Shown here one piece after another: positions 6,543 to 14,706 of a stretch of DNA of 17,763 nt. The number at the start of each line of letters is the position of its first letter. The first letter of the stretch is position 1. The notes under the pieces are model-generated. The model ran no database searches and was not told the DNA's origin. It saw nothing but the letters and a program-made list of their open reading frames with translations. The DNA comes from an uncultured Bacilli bacterium (lineage in GTDB: Bacteria; Bacillota_I; Bacilli_A; RF39; UBA660): NCBI GenBank assembly GCA_934102055.1, contig CAKOSE010000021.1, forward strand, positions 1 through 17,763, in the 5' to 3' direction. Position numbers and translations under genes: made by a program.

Positions 6543-9374
6543 ATGGTGCAAATGTTAATTGAATGGTCAGGTATAGAGGTTAGTATAATATCTGGTGTAT
6601 ATAGAGTTGTTGCTAATGTATATGATATTATGATGAAACTTGTTAAAAATACTAGCGAACTTTCTGGAACCGATAGTTTCTCTGATTTGATACTTACTTG
6701 TTATGTTTTAGCTGGTGTTTTTATGTTATTCAGAGTAGCTATTGCTTTGGTACAAATGCTTGTTAATCCGGAATTGATAAATGATAAACAAGCTGGGGCT
6801 GGAAAGATGATAACAAGATTAGTGCTTTCAATTATTTTATTGTTGTTGTTAAGACCAGATGGATTTTTGTTTGCTAAATATAACGAGGAAACAGGCGAAG
6901 GTGGTTTATTAGGAAGAATAGAGTACTCTTTAGTCACTGCTGATGATGGCTTTGTACGTAAAATTATTACTTCGAGAGTGGGAGCGAAAACAGAGAAAAA
7001 AACTGAGGAAGATGAAGTAGCATATTCTAATAAACCTGATTTTACAAATAATATGTTTCCTACTAGTTTTTTAGTCGAAGATGTGCAAGCAGCTAGTATG
7101 AAAAAAGATTTAACCTGTTATTTTGTACAAAAAGGCGTTGCAACGACTACAAAAACTACTCCAAGCACTGGTGAAGTGGTTGCGTCAGATCCTACCACTT
7201 GGGGTAAGCTTTCTGATGATGAAAAGAAAAAAATGCAAGAAGAGCTAAAAAAAGCACAAGAAGAGGTGAAAAATTCTAGTTCAGCAGATCTTGAGGCGAA
7301 GTCAAAAGAAGCTCAAAAAGAAAAAGAAAAAGCTAAAAAGACTTATGAAAAAAATAAACCCTATGGTATAATAAAATTAACTTTTAGTTCTAGTAGTGGT
7401 AAAGGAAAGAAAGCAATTAAAAAAACAAAAAACGGTTATGTTGGGTATGTAGTGAATCATGTTGGTGAAAGTGAGAATGTTTCAGTTCAAGGTGAGGATG
7501 GAAAAACCTACAATGACAGCGTGCCATTCATTAATTATTATGATACATCAGGTTTTAGAGCACAAACAGAGCTGAAATGGAATACTGATAAATTATTTAT
7601 TGAAACATATCCGAAAGATTGTAATGACATAGTTTTAATGTATGATGGAAAAAATAATCCAGCTATAGTAGCAACTAAAACGGATAGCAATAAGAATAAG
7701 AAGTATTCTTCGACAGGGGGTTATAAATCTCTAAAACAGGCTTATATACGTTTGGCAAGAATGACTGAACAAGCAATCAATGATAAGGAAGATGTTGATG
7801 ATGATAATTCTGGTTTGAACGATGTTATCAAAGATTTTTCAGGTAATATAGATCCTTTATCAAAACGAGACTATTTAAAAAAAGTACATGAAGATTCAAT
7901 AAGATTTGCACAAGAGGTTGCGTCTAGTTTCCAAGAATGTGGTGATGGAAAAAAAGAGGACTGTGAAAAGGCACAAAAAGCAATGTTTGTGACAAAAAAA
8001 GGTAATGATGATTTGGCAAACTTAGCTGAGAATGGTGATATAGAACTTGGATTTTTGATGTCAATGATAGGCGGAATTGGGATAACTGTTTATTTAATTT
8101 TTCTATGCGTAGAGATTATAATTCGTAGATATAAACTGTTATTGCTTGAAGTTATGTCGCCCATTCCTGCGATAAGTTATATTGATCCTAAAGATAAGGT
8201 TTTTAATCAGTGGTTAAAGATATATGTTTCTACATACTTGGATTTATTTATCAAACTAATTGCCATCTCACTTGCTATTGGTTTATTAAAGACGATTTTC
8301 GATTCCTTCTCAGGAACGCTATTGGAAAAGTTCTTTTATATTGTTGCTATTTTAGTGTTTGCAAAAGCAATTCCTAGTCTAATATCTAAAATATTTGGGC
8401 TTGACTCTATGGGCAGTTCATTTAAAGATATCTTAGGTATGGGTCGTTCAGCACTACGATTTGGAAGCCATGCTGCGGCAATTGGTGGTGGTCTTGCACT
8501 TGTTGGTGCTGCTGGAGTAACTGCTATGGCTTCAAATGCAGTTACTGGATTCAAAAAAGGAGAAACTAAATGGGGCAAAGCTAAGGGTGTACTTGGCGGT
8601 GTTGGAGCAGGATTTGCATCTTGGGCTTCTGGAGTTCCAAAAGCTATAGGTGCTGGTAGTAAAGGCGATTTCCGAAGTGCAGCAGATAACATATTTGCTA
8701 AATCCAAGGACTGGAGACTTGGCACAGAAGGTGGCTCTACAGCTGCTGGTAGAGCGAAAGCCAAGGTTCTTGATTACTTGGGTTATAGAAATCCATATGA
8801 AAAAGCACAAGCAAAATATGATGCAGCTGATGCATTCCTACAATCGCTTAGTGGTTCGAATGAAGAAGCTTTGAAAGCTGCTAGAAAAGCTGCTAGTAAA
8901 GGATCACAACTTCAAGAAATAGCCGCTTTGAGAGAAGCAGATGATGCTTTAGCAGCTCACACTACTGGTGGAAAAACTTGGCAAGACTTCGTAGCGACAC
9001 ATGGGGGTTATGATTTAAATATGTCTCATTCAATGCTTACAGGAGCTGTAGCACAAGCCGAAAAGGAAGCTACTGCACAGCTTCAAGCTGATGCATTTTA
9101 TGCCCAAAAAAGTGGAAAAACTTTGGAAGATCTTGGATATAATACAGTTGGTGCTGGTGATACCGAAAAAATTGCTACACAAGTGGAAAATATCAAAGCT
9201 GATGCTCACTTGCTTGGACAAACAATTGAAATTGGTAAAAGCAATGGTCGTGGTAGTTTTGTTAATAATAAAGCAATCAAAAATGCTAAAGAACATATTG
9301 AACAAATGAAGGCAGATGCCAAGGGTGATATGATTAGAAATAAGGCTGACCATGATATGACTCATAGAGGTTAA
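6543..9374 (+). CDS. Large VirB6/TrbL-like channel protein with extracellular and cytoplasmic domains
   Basis: This 943-aa polytopic protein is the probable inner channel of the T4SS. Hydrophobic helices lie at about 45-70 and 86-104. A large hydrophilic region (about 110-500) is presumably outside and includes a Lys/Glu-rich coiled coil at about 223-271. More helices follow at about 503-525, 568-590 and 598-615, with RRYKLLLLEVMSPIPAISYI between, a pattern typical of VirB6/TrbL-like proteins of Gram-positive conjugation systems. Residues about 645-675 are Gly/Ala-rich and weakly hydrophobic. The last 260 residues are a soluble, Ala/Lys-rich, mostly helical domain that is probably cytoplasmic. 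The ATG at 6543 is preceded by a perfect AGGAGG with 8-nt spacing. The protein is much longer than classical VirB6 (about 300 aa), but long versions are usual in Gram-positive systems. The assignment rests on topology and on position between the pilin-like genes and PrgI/VirB4. Confidence 0.75.
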   Translation: MVQMLIEWSGIEVSIISGVYRVVANVYDIMMKLVKNTSELSGTDSFSDLILTCYVLAGVFMLFRVAIALVQMLVNPELINDKQAGAGKMITRLVLSIILLLLLRPDGFLFAKYNEETGEGGLLGRIEYSLVTADDGFVRKIITSRVGAKTEKKTEEDEVAYSNKPDFTNNMFPTSFLVEDVQAASMKKDLTCYFVQKGVATTTKTTPSTGEVVASDPTTWGKLSDDEKKKMQEELKKAQEEVKNSSSADLEAKSKEAQKEKEKAKKTYEKNKPYGIIKLTFSSSSGKGKKAIKKTKNGYVGYVVNHVGESENVSVQGEDGKTYNDSVPFINYYDTSGFRAQTELKWNTDKLFIETYPKDCNDIVLMYDGKNNPAIVATKTDSNKNKKYSSTGGYKSLKQAYIRLARMTEQAINDKEDVDDDNSGLNDVIKDFSGNIDPLSKRDYLKKVHEDSIRFAQEVASSFQECGDGKKEDCEKAQKAMFVTKKGNDDLANLAENGDIELGFLMSMIGGIGITVYLIFLCVEIIIRRYKLLLLEVMSPIPAISYIDPKDKVFNQWLKIYVSTYLDLFIKLIAISLAIGLLKTIFDSFSGTLLEKFFYIVAILVFAKAIPSLISKIFGLDSMGSSFKDILGMGRSALRFGSHAAAIGGGLALVGAAGVTAMASNAVTGFKKGETKWGKAKGVLGGVGAGFASWASGVPKAIGAGSKGDFRSAADNIFAKSKDWRLGTEGGSTAAGRAKAKVLDYLGYRNPYEKAQAKYDAADAFLQSLSGSNEEALKAARKAASKGSQLQEIAALREADDALAAHTTGGKTWQDFVATHGGYDLNMSHSMLTGAVAQAEKEATAQLQADAFYAQKSGKTLEDLGYNTVGAGDTEKIATQVENIKADAHLLGQTIEIGKSNGRGSFVNNKAIKNAKEHIEQMKADAKGDMIRNKADHDMTHRG

Positions 9375-9397
9375 TAATAAAAAGGATGTGATACTAT

Positions 9398-9727
9398 ATG
9401 GATTATAATTATTTAGTACCTGCTAATAGTAAGAAACAAGGATTGATATTTGGTTTTTTGAATAAGTTGGATATAATAATAGTAATAGCAGGAATATGTG
9501 TATCATTTATTTTCTTTGTTCTTCTTCCTCTTAATACCTTATGGGGAATGGTACTAGCAATACTTCCTGTGGGAACAGCAGCTTTTCTGGTGTTCCCTAT
9601 CCTAAGTTATCATAATGTAAGGGTATTCTTTCATGAAATGTATAAGTTTTATTTCGTAAATAGGAGAAAATATGTATGGAGAGGTTGGTGTTATCAATAT
9701 GAACAATCAGATGAATCAAATGAATAA
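9398..9727 (+). CDS. PrgI/VirB3-like membrane protein
   Basis: A 109-aa protein with the layout of the PrgI family, the Gram-positive counterpart of VirB3. A short N terminus with the family-like YLVPAN comes first. Two hydrophobic helices follow (about 24-43 and 48-69), then an amphipathic, aromatic and basic segment HNVRVFFHEMYKFYFVNRRKYVWRGW, written here as residues 72 onward (HNVRVFFHEMYKF, then VNRRKYVWRGW). VirB3-type proteins help anchor VirB4 at the membrane, and the gene lies directly before the VirB4 genes as expected. The ribosome binding site is AGGATGTGAT, ending 5 nt before the ATG. Its 3' end overlaps the start of the next gene by 56 nt, or by 29 nt if the next gene starts at 9699. 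Confidence 0.75.
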   Translation: MDYNYLVPANSKKQGLIFGFLNKLDIIIVIAGICVSFIFFVLLPLNTLWGMVLAILPVGTAAFLVFPILSYHNVRVFFHEMYKFYFVNRRKYVWRGWCYQYEQSDESNE

Positions 9728-10343
9728 TCCTGTTAATAGGCAGGCAAATAATAATATGAATAGAGGAGGTAAGCCACAGGGAAAGGTTATGTCTAAGCAG
9801 GCTAAGAAGAATCCTAAGTATACTGAAAACTGGCTTCCTCTTAAGGCTATTAGTAATGGTATTATGTATAATAATAAGAATGAAATGATAACTGGTGTTA
9901 AGATTCAACCTAGAAATATTTTTATTCTTGATCAAGGTTCTATGGATAATGCTTTGATTGGTCTTATGAATTTTTATAATACTATTGATTTTGAGTTTTG
10001 GATGGTTGTTGCAGATCGTCCTGTTGATATAGCTGTGTATCAAGCTGAGCTTCAGGTTTTATATAATAATACTTCTGATCAAAGAATTCGTAAACTTATT
10101 GCACAGGATATGAATAAGGGTGATTTCTTTATAAACAATGATGTTGTGGATACTGAGTATTTCTTGTTATTTAAGGAAAAAAATGGTGAAATGCTTCAGA
10201 AGAAACTTCGTAATATGATTAATAATTTGGCTGGAGCAGGACTTGTTGCTAGTCAAACTACTAATGATGATCTTAGATTGATTATTGATAATTTCTTAAA
10301 TGGGGGAAGAAAATTTGAGTCTGGAGGTGTAATGCCAATATGA
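9672..10343 (+). CDS. VirB4 N-terminal domain encoded as a separate gene
   Basis: A 223-aa protein that matches the amino-terminal part of a VirB4/TraE ATPase, the part before the motor domain. The first 40 residues are Asn/Met/Gln-rich and low complexity. WLPLKAISNGIMYNNKNEM near 50 then begins the conserved region, which runs through VKIQPRNIFIL, the FYNTIDFEFWMVV strand and the YFLLF strand to the end. There is no Walker motif. Together with the next gene the total is 819 aa, the normal size of one VirB4. The start at 9672 has AGGAG at 5-nt spacing; an alternative ATG at 9699 (MNNQMNQ) would reduce the overlap with the PrgI-like gene. The stop codon overlaps the next start as ATGA, so the two halves are probably translationally coupled and assemble together. 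It could be read as a broken gene, but both halves are intact and have ribosome binding sites. Confidence 0.7.
   Translation: MYGEVGVINMNNQMNQMNNPVNRQANNNMNRGGKPQGKVMSKQAKKNPKYTENWLPLKAISNGIMYNNKNEMITGVKIQPRNIFILDQGSMDNALIGLMNFYNTIDFEFWMVVADRPVDIAVYQAELQVLYNNTSDQRIRKLIAQDMNKGDFFINNDVVDTEYFLLFKEKNGEMLQKKLRNMINNLAGAGLVASQTTNDDLRLIIDNFLNGGRKFESGGVMPI
10323..10343 (+). promoter_or_regulatory. RBS and ATGA overlap that start the VirB4 motor gene
   Basis: GGAGGTG at 10323-10329 lies 10 nt before the ATG at 10340, whose last bases form the TGA stop of the preceding gene (10341-10343). In the reading frame of the downstream gene a TGA stop lies at 10316-10318, so that gene cannot extend further upstream. 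This marks two genuine genes with coupled translation rather than a recent frameshift. Confidence 0.75.
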
Positions 10344-12130
10344 GTTTTTTTAAGAGTGAGGTTGCTCCTAAGGGGCTTGATTTTACTAATAGCACAATGA
10401 TAGTTGCTAGTGACAAATATATGACTATTTTAACTGTTGTTGGATATCCAAGGTATGTTGGTGTAGGTTTCTTATCTAATATTACTAATATGTCTGGAGT
10501 TAAGATTGTTGTTAAACATATACCTGTTCCTTTTTCTACTCTTACTAAGATGCTTAATAAAGAACTTGCTTCTATGAAGATAAGATATCAAGAGGAAAAA
10601 GATGCTACTTCTCAGGAAAGTATAAGACAAGATTATGAAACACTTGAATCTTTCATTCAACAACTTGCTGCAGCTCAGTCTAAGACTTTTGATTTTCAAA
10701 TGCATATTGTACTTACTGCAGATTCTAAAGAGGATTTAGATTTAAAAAAGGTTCAAATAAAGAGTTATTTAGATGCTATGGGTCTTAGAGCTATTCCTCT
10801 TAGGTTTGAACAAGAACAAGTCTTAAAATCTATTATTCCTATTTTTCCTAAACAAGAAATTGAAGAAAGAATTGGTACTATAATGCCTAGTCCTACTATG
10901 GCAGGTATGTATCCATATATATTTGATAGCATCAAAGATCCAGGTCCATCTGTTTTACTTGGTACAGATTTTTCGGGTGGTGTTGTTATGTTTAATCAGT
11001 TCTTATATCAAAAAAGAAAAGAACATAACAGAGTTAATGCCAATATGATTATTCTAGGTACTTCTGGTAGTGGTAAGAGTACTGCCGCTAAGTTATTACT
11101 TAGAACAGCTATTAGAAATAGCTATAAGATTGTTGCAATAGACCCAGAAAATGAACTTAAAGAAATGGCTGAAGCCGTTGGTGGAGATACTATTGACTTA
11201 GGAAAAGGTGGAGAATTTGGACTTATTAATCCTTTCGAAGTTTTAATTGATGCTGATGAAGATGAAATAAGACAAGGACTTGGTTATACTGTTCTTACTA
11301 AAACTCTTCAATTTTTAAAAGCATTTATGAAGTATTATGATCCATCTATTGAAGAAGATGTCCTTAATTTATTTATTGAACTTACTCAAGAAACATATCA
11401 AAGATTTGGTATAAGTTTTAATACAGATTTTTCTAGATTTACTAGTGCAGATTATCCTACTTTTGATGACGTATATAAAACAATTAAAAGTAAACTTGTC
11501 TCTATGACTGATATGACTCATGAAAGAGATATTATGGAAAGACTTGAACTTAAAATAAGACCTCTTACTAATGAACTTAGATTCTATTTTAATGGTAAAA
11601 CTACTATTGCACCTCGTAGTAACTTCATAGTATTTAATATTCGTGAACTGATGAATACTGATGTCAATATAAGAAATGCTTTATTATTTAATGTTCTTAA
11701 GTATGCATGGAGTTTATGCCTTGATGCATCACAAAATACAGTTCTAATGGTAGATGAAGCCCATGTATTATTATCTGGTGGTAATGTTTTAGGAGCAGAT
11801 TTCCTTGCTCAAATTCAAAGAAGATCACGTAAATATAATACTGGTAATATTATAATAACTCAACAACCTAGTGATTTTACTCCACAAGCTGTTATAACTC
11901 AAGGTAAAGCTATTTTCGATAATGCCTCTTATTACTTAGTAATGGGACTTAAAAAACAAGCAGTTGAAGATTTATCTTTATTAATAGATTTAAATGATAA
12001 TGAAAGAGAAAGTATTAAACGATACTCTCAAGGTGAAGCATTATTCGTATGTGGTAGCCGTAGAATGCGTATTAGAGTAATAGTAACCCCAGAAGAACTT
12101 GATTCATTCGGAACAGGTGGAGGTTTATAG
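10340..12130 (+). CDS. virB4: VirB4-family T4SS ATPase, motor part
   Basis: The 596-aa energy-providing part of VirB4, a membrane-associated hexameric ATPase that drives assembly and transfer in type IV secretion. Residues about 1-215 continue the N-terminal region (MSFFKSEVAPKGLDF onward), with a charged helical insert at about 75-115. The RecA-like motor follows, with Walker A GTSGSGKS at 240-247, AIDPENELKEMAEAVGG after it, and Walker B VLMVDEAHVLL with D472 and E473. RRSRKYNTGNIIITQQPSDF comes next, typical of the family. The fold lacks the first 200 residues of standard VirB4 proteins, which the overlapping upstream gene provides. No membrane helix is visible; anchoring probably depends on the PrgI-like protein. 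It is followed after 20 nt by the VirD4 gene with a strong AAGGAGG site. The family call is certain; the substrate is not known. Confidence 0.93.
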   Translation: MSFFKSEVAPKGLDFTNSTMIVASDKYMTILTVVGYPRYVGVGFLSNITNMSGVKIVVKHIPVPFSTLTKMLNKELASMKIRYQEEKDATSQESIRQDYETLESFIQQLAAAQSKTFDFQMHIVLTADSKEDLDLKKVQIKSYLDAMGLRAIPLRFEQEQVLKSIIPIFPKQEIEERIGTIMPSPTMAGMYPYIFDSIKDPGPSVLLGTDFSGGVVMFNQFLYQKRKEHNRVNANMIILGTSGSGKSTAAKLLLRTAIRNSYKIVAIDPENELKEMAEAVGGDTIDLGKGGEFGLINPFEVLIDADEDEIRQGLGYTVLTKTLQFLKAFMKYYDPSIEEDVLNLFIELTQETYQRFGISFNTDFSRFTSADYPTFDDVYKTIKSKLVSMTDMTHERDIMERLELKIRPLTNELRFYFNGKTTIAPRSNFIVFNIRELMNTDVNIRNALLFNVLKYAWSLCLDASQNTVLMVDEAHVLLSGGNVLGADFLAQIQRRSRKYNTGNIIITQQPSDFTPQAVITQGKAIFDNASYYLVMGLKKQAVEDLSLLIDLNDNERESIKRYSQGEALFVCGSRRMRIRVIVTPEELDSFGTGGGL

Positions 12131-12150
12131 TATATAAGGAGGCATAAAAA

Positions 12151-14307
12151 ATGAAACTTAAATTCAAAGCTACAGCCCAAGATTGGTGTATTTTTGGGCT
12201 ATTTGCTTTACTACTTCTTATAGTAGTGTCAATTCTAGTAAATAATATTCATTCATTTGCTAATTATGGTGAATTTGCAGGACTTAATCCATTTACGGCA
12301 CTTATTCATAATTTAGGTGCAGTTGTTGTTTTTTATGTCTTTGCAATGATATTCTTGTTTGCAACCGTTAAAAACTTCTTTTTTGATCAAGAAAAAGGAT
12401 TCGGAATTGTATCAGGAGCCAAAGATGAAAAAGGATTTTCTAGATGGTGTACTGATAAAGAAATGAAAAATGATTTATCAGAATTAAATGTTCAATCTGA
12501 AACATATGAACATGCAGGATTTCCAATTATTAACAATGGAAATAAGATGTGGGTTGATGATGGAGAAAGTCATAACCTTGTAATTGGGTCAACTGGTACA
12601 GGTAAAACCCAGTGTGTTATCCATCCTTTAGTAAAAATACTTGCTAAAAAAGGGGAGTCGATGATCGTTACCGATCCCAAAGGAGAAATCTATAGAGAAA
12701 GTTGTAGCCTTTTAAAACAGAAAGGCTATCAAATAGTAATCCTGAATTTCCGTGATCCCCAAAGAGGTAATACTTGGAATCCTCTTCATTTACCATATAA
12801 GCTATACAAAGCGGGTAATACCGATAAAGCAATGGAACTTTTAGATGACTTAGCAGCTAATATCTTGTATGAAGAGTCAAGTGCTAACAAAGATCCATTC
12901 TGGGAAAAAACTTCTGCCGATTATTTTGCAGGACTTTCCTTAGGCTTATTCGAAGATGCCAAAGAAGAAGAAATAAATATTAACAGTATCTCTTTAATGA
13001 CTACTGTCGGAGAAGAACGTTATGGAGGAAGAAGTACTTATATAAAAGAATACTTTAATAGTAAAGATCCTGCCGGAGCAGCCTATACTTGTGCATCAGG
13101 AACTATTTTCGCTCCAGAAGAAACAAAAGGTTCTATTCTATCAACATTCAGACAAAAAATCCGTTTATTTTCTTCTCGTGAAAACTTATCAGAAATGTTA
13201 TCTCAAAATGACTTCGATATAGATTCAATTGGTAAACAAAAAACAGCAGTTTTTATGATAATTCAAGATGAAAAGAAAACTTATCATGCCCTTGCTACTA
13301 TTTTCATAAAACAATGTTATGAAGCATTAATTGACGTTGCTCAAAATACTCCAAAAGGACAACTTCCTGTTAGAACTAATTTTATCCTTGATGAGTTTGC
13401 TAATATGCCACCACTTAAAGATATAACCACAATGATAACAGCAGCTCGTTCCAGATTAATTAGATTTACAATGATTATTCAAAACTTCGCTCAGCTTGAT
13501 TCTGTTTATGGAAAAGACGATGCTCAAACAATCCGTAGTAACTGTAATAATATGCTTTACTTACTTACTACAGAATTAGCAGCCCTTAAAGAAATAAGTG
13601 AATTATGTGGAGACAAAATTGTAAAAGTAGGTAAGGGAGATAAAGAAAGAGAAGAAACTCGACCTCTTGCCACTGTCGCAGATCTTCAAAGAATGAAACA
13701 ATTCGAAGCTGTAGTAAAAAGAATTAGACTTAATCCCTATAAAACAAGACTTAAACCTAACTTTGAAATTGACTGGGGTATTAAAAAAGGAGATGCCGAT
13801 CCTTTTGTAGAAAGACAAAAAAGACCTATTCAAGTGTTTGATATAAAAGAATATATGAAACAAAAGAAAGCTGCTAGTTTTAATAATATGTTAAATAATG
13901 CAGGCAACTCTGGAGGAGCACCACTTTTTAATGGACCAAATCCATTTGATGCTCTTAAAAATACAAATCAAGAACCAAAACCTAGTCCTATGCCAGGATC
14001 AGGCCTAAATGTTGATGAATTAGTTAAGAAAATAGATGCTAAAATAGCAGAACTAGAACAAGAAGAAAAACTAGAAGAAGAAAAAAGAAAGAAAGAAGCA
14101 CAAGCTAAAAAAGAAAAACAAAAAGAAGAGAAAAAAGAAAAAAATAACACACCAGATAACTCTAATATGTTTTCTAATTTAATAAACAAAGACCCAGAAA
14201 AAATAAAAGAAAGACCAGAAATAAAAAGAGAACCTCCAAAGAAATCCGAAGTTTCTAAAATTGCAGTTACAGATGATCAATTCTTCGATGACTTTTTTGA
14301 CGAATAG
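12151..14307 (+). CDS. virD4: VirD4/TraG-family coupling ATPase
   Basis: The 718-aa coupling protein selects substrates and feeds them to the T4SS channel. Two membrane helices lie at about 12-32 and 53-75. The Walker A motif is GSTGTGKT at 146-153, followed by the family motif VTDPKGEIYRE (D175-E179). Walker B is FILDEFANMP with D414 and E415, then ITAARSRLIRF and IIQNFAQLDSVYG. The region between the motifs is long enough for the usual all-alpha domain. The last 150 residues are non-conserved: a Pro/Asn-rich linker, a Lys/Glu coiled coil (about 623-665), and a very acidic, aromatic end TDDQFFDDFFDE. Such tails are candidates for substrate or partner docking. Its ribosome binding site is AAGGAGG at 12136-12142. 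It is the last gene of the operon and its stop codon lies in a terminator stem. VirD4 in relaxase-containing elements binds the relaxase complex; no relaxase is seen here. Confidence 0.93.
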   Translation: MKLKFKATAQDWCIFGLFALLLLIVVSILVNNIHSFANYGEFAGLNPFTALIHNLGAVVVFYVFAMIFLFATVKNFFFDQEKGFGIVSGAKDEKGFSRWCTDKEMKNDLSELNVQSETYEHAGFPIINNGNKMWVDDGESHNLVIGSTGTGKTQCVIHPLVKILAKKGESMIVTDPKGEIYRESCSLLKQKGYQIVILNFRDPQRGNTWNPLHLPYKLYKAGNTDKAMELLDDLAANILYEESSANKDPFWEKTSADYFAGLSLGLFEDAKEEEININSISLMTTVGEERYGGRSTYIKEYFNSKDPAGAAYTCASGTIFAPEETKGSILSTFRQKIRLFSSRENLSEMLSQNDFDIDSIGKQKTAVFMIIQDEKKTYHALATIFIKQCYEALIDVAQNTPKGQLPVRTNFILDEFANMPPLKDITTMITAARSRLIRFTMIIQNFAQLDSVYGKDDAQTIRSNCNNMLYLLTTELAALKEISELCGDKIVKVGKGDKEREETRPLATVADLQRMKQFEAVVKRIRLNPYKTRLKPNFEIDWGIKKGDADPFVERQKRPIQVFDIKEYMKQKKAASFNNMLNNAGNSGGAPLFNGPNPFDALKNTNQEPKPSPMPGSGLNVDELVKKIDAKIAELEQEEKLEEEKRKKEAQAKKEKQKEEKKEKNNTPDNSNMFSNLINKDPEKIKERPEIKREPPKKSEVSKIAVTDDQFFDDFFDE

Positions 14308-14326
14308 CCAGTTTGGCTTTTTTCTT
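14306..14326 (+). terminator. Terminator of the secretion operon
   Basis: AGCCA at 14306-14310 pairs with TGGCT at 14314-14318 around a GTT loop, followed by a T-rich run interrupted by one C. The stem begins inside the virD4 stop codon. With only 5 bp it is short but G/C-richer than its surroundings. Confidence 0.65.
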
Positions 14327-14389
14327 TTGCAATAATAGTCGTTTCTTATTATAGTTTACCCCTTATTTTAATAAAATATATTAGGTGAT
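14327..14389 (+). promoter_or_regulatory. Probable promoter and RBS of the holin-like pair
   Basis: TTGCAA at 14327-14332 and TATAGT at 14350-14355 have a 17-bp spacer and lie just after the operon terminator. AGGTGAT at 14383-14389 is the ribosome binding site, 5 nt before the ATG at 14395. This suggests the small membrane genes have their own transcript. Confidence 0.5.
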
Positions 14390-14394
14390 AAAAA

Positions 14395-14697
14395 ATGGTA
14401 TCATTTATAATCAATTACTGGATAGAAATAGTATTTTCTTTAATCGTAACATTTTTAACCTATTTATATAGAAAAATAACAAAATATATAAAAAAAATAG
14501 ACATATTAAAAGATCAAGCATGTCTAAATTTAAAAATGCACATTTCTGAAAAATATGAATTAATCAAAAAGAAAAACTTCATAACAATGGAAGAAAAAGA
14601 AGAAATAATAAATCTTTATGAATTATATAAAAAATTAGAATGTTCGAATATTGCCGATGAAATGGTTAAAGAAATAAATAATATACCATTTAGATAA
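14395..14697 (+). CDS. Small single-helix membrane protein, phage-module-like
   Basis: A 100-aa protein with one N-terminal membrane helix (about 3-25), a basic stretch YRKITKYIKKID, and a helical C-terminal half. That half ends ELYKKLECSNIADEMVKEINNIP, cited here in parts as ELYKKLECSNIADE and MVKEINNIPF. The pattern of a short anchor followed by a helical domain ending Y-x-x-Y/L-K-K-L...A-D-E-M...E-I-N-N-I-P is one I associate with small proteins in phage lysis regions of Bacillota, where a GGNG often replaces the ECSN seen here. This is recall of a pattern, not a search result. It precedes a second small membrane gene by 9 nt, with AAGGAGGG between them, so the pair is a two-gene unit. Its function is not known. 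Confidence 0.55.
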   Translation: MVSFIINYWIEIVFSLIVTFLTYLYRKITKYIKKIDILKDQACLNLKMHISEKYELIKKKNFITMEEKEEIINLYELYKKLECSNIADEMVKEINNIPFR

Positions 14698-14706
14698 GGA
14701 GGGTTT

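Noticed and set aside
8336..8874. Reading frames on both strands inside the VirB6-like gene
   Set aside because: They lie in the GC-richer Ala/Gly-coding part, where long chance frames are expected, and have no ribosome binding site or recognisable product.
9597..10043. Minus-strand frame across the PrgI-like and VirB4 genes
   Set aside because: It is opposite well-supported genes, and its product is a low-complexity Ile/His/Asn-rich sequence typical of antisense translation.
10316..10360. Programmed frameshift joining the two VirB4 halves
   Set aside because: The only slippery run (seven T at 10345-10351) lies after the TGA stop of the first gene, and the second gene has its own ribosome binding site. 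Coupled re-initiation explains the overlap better.
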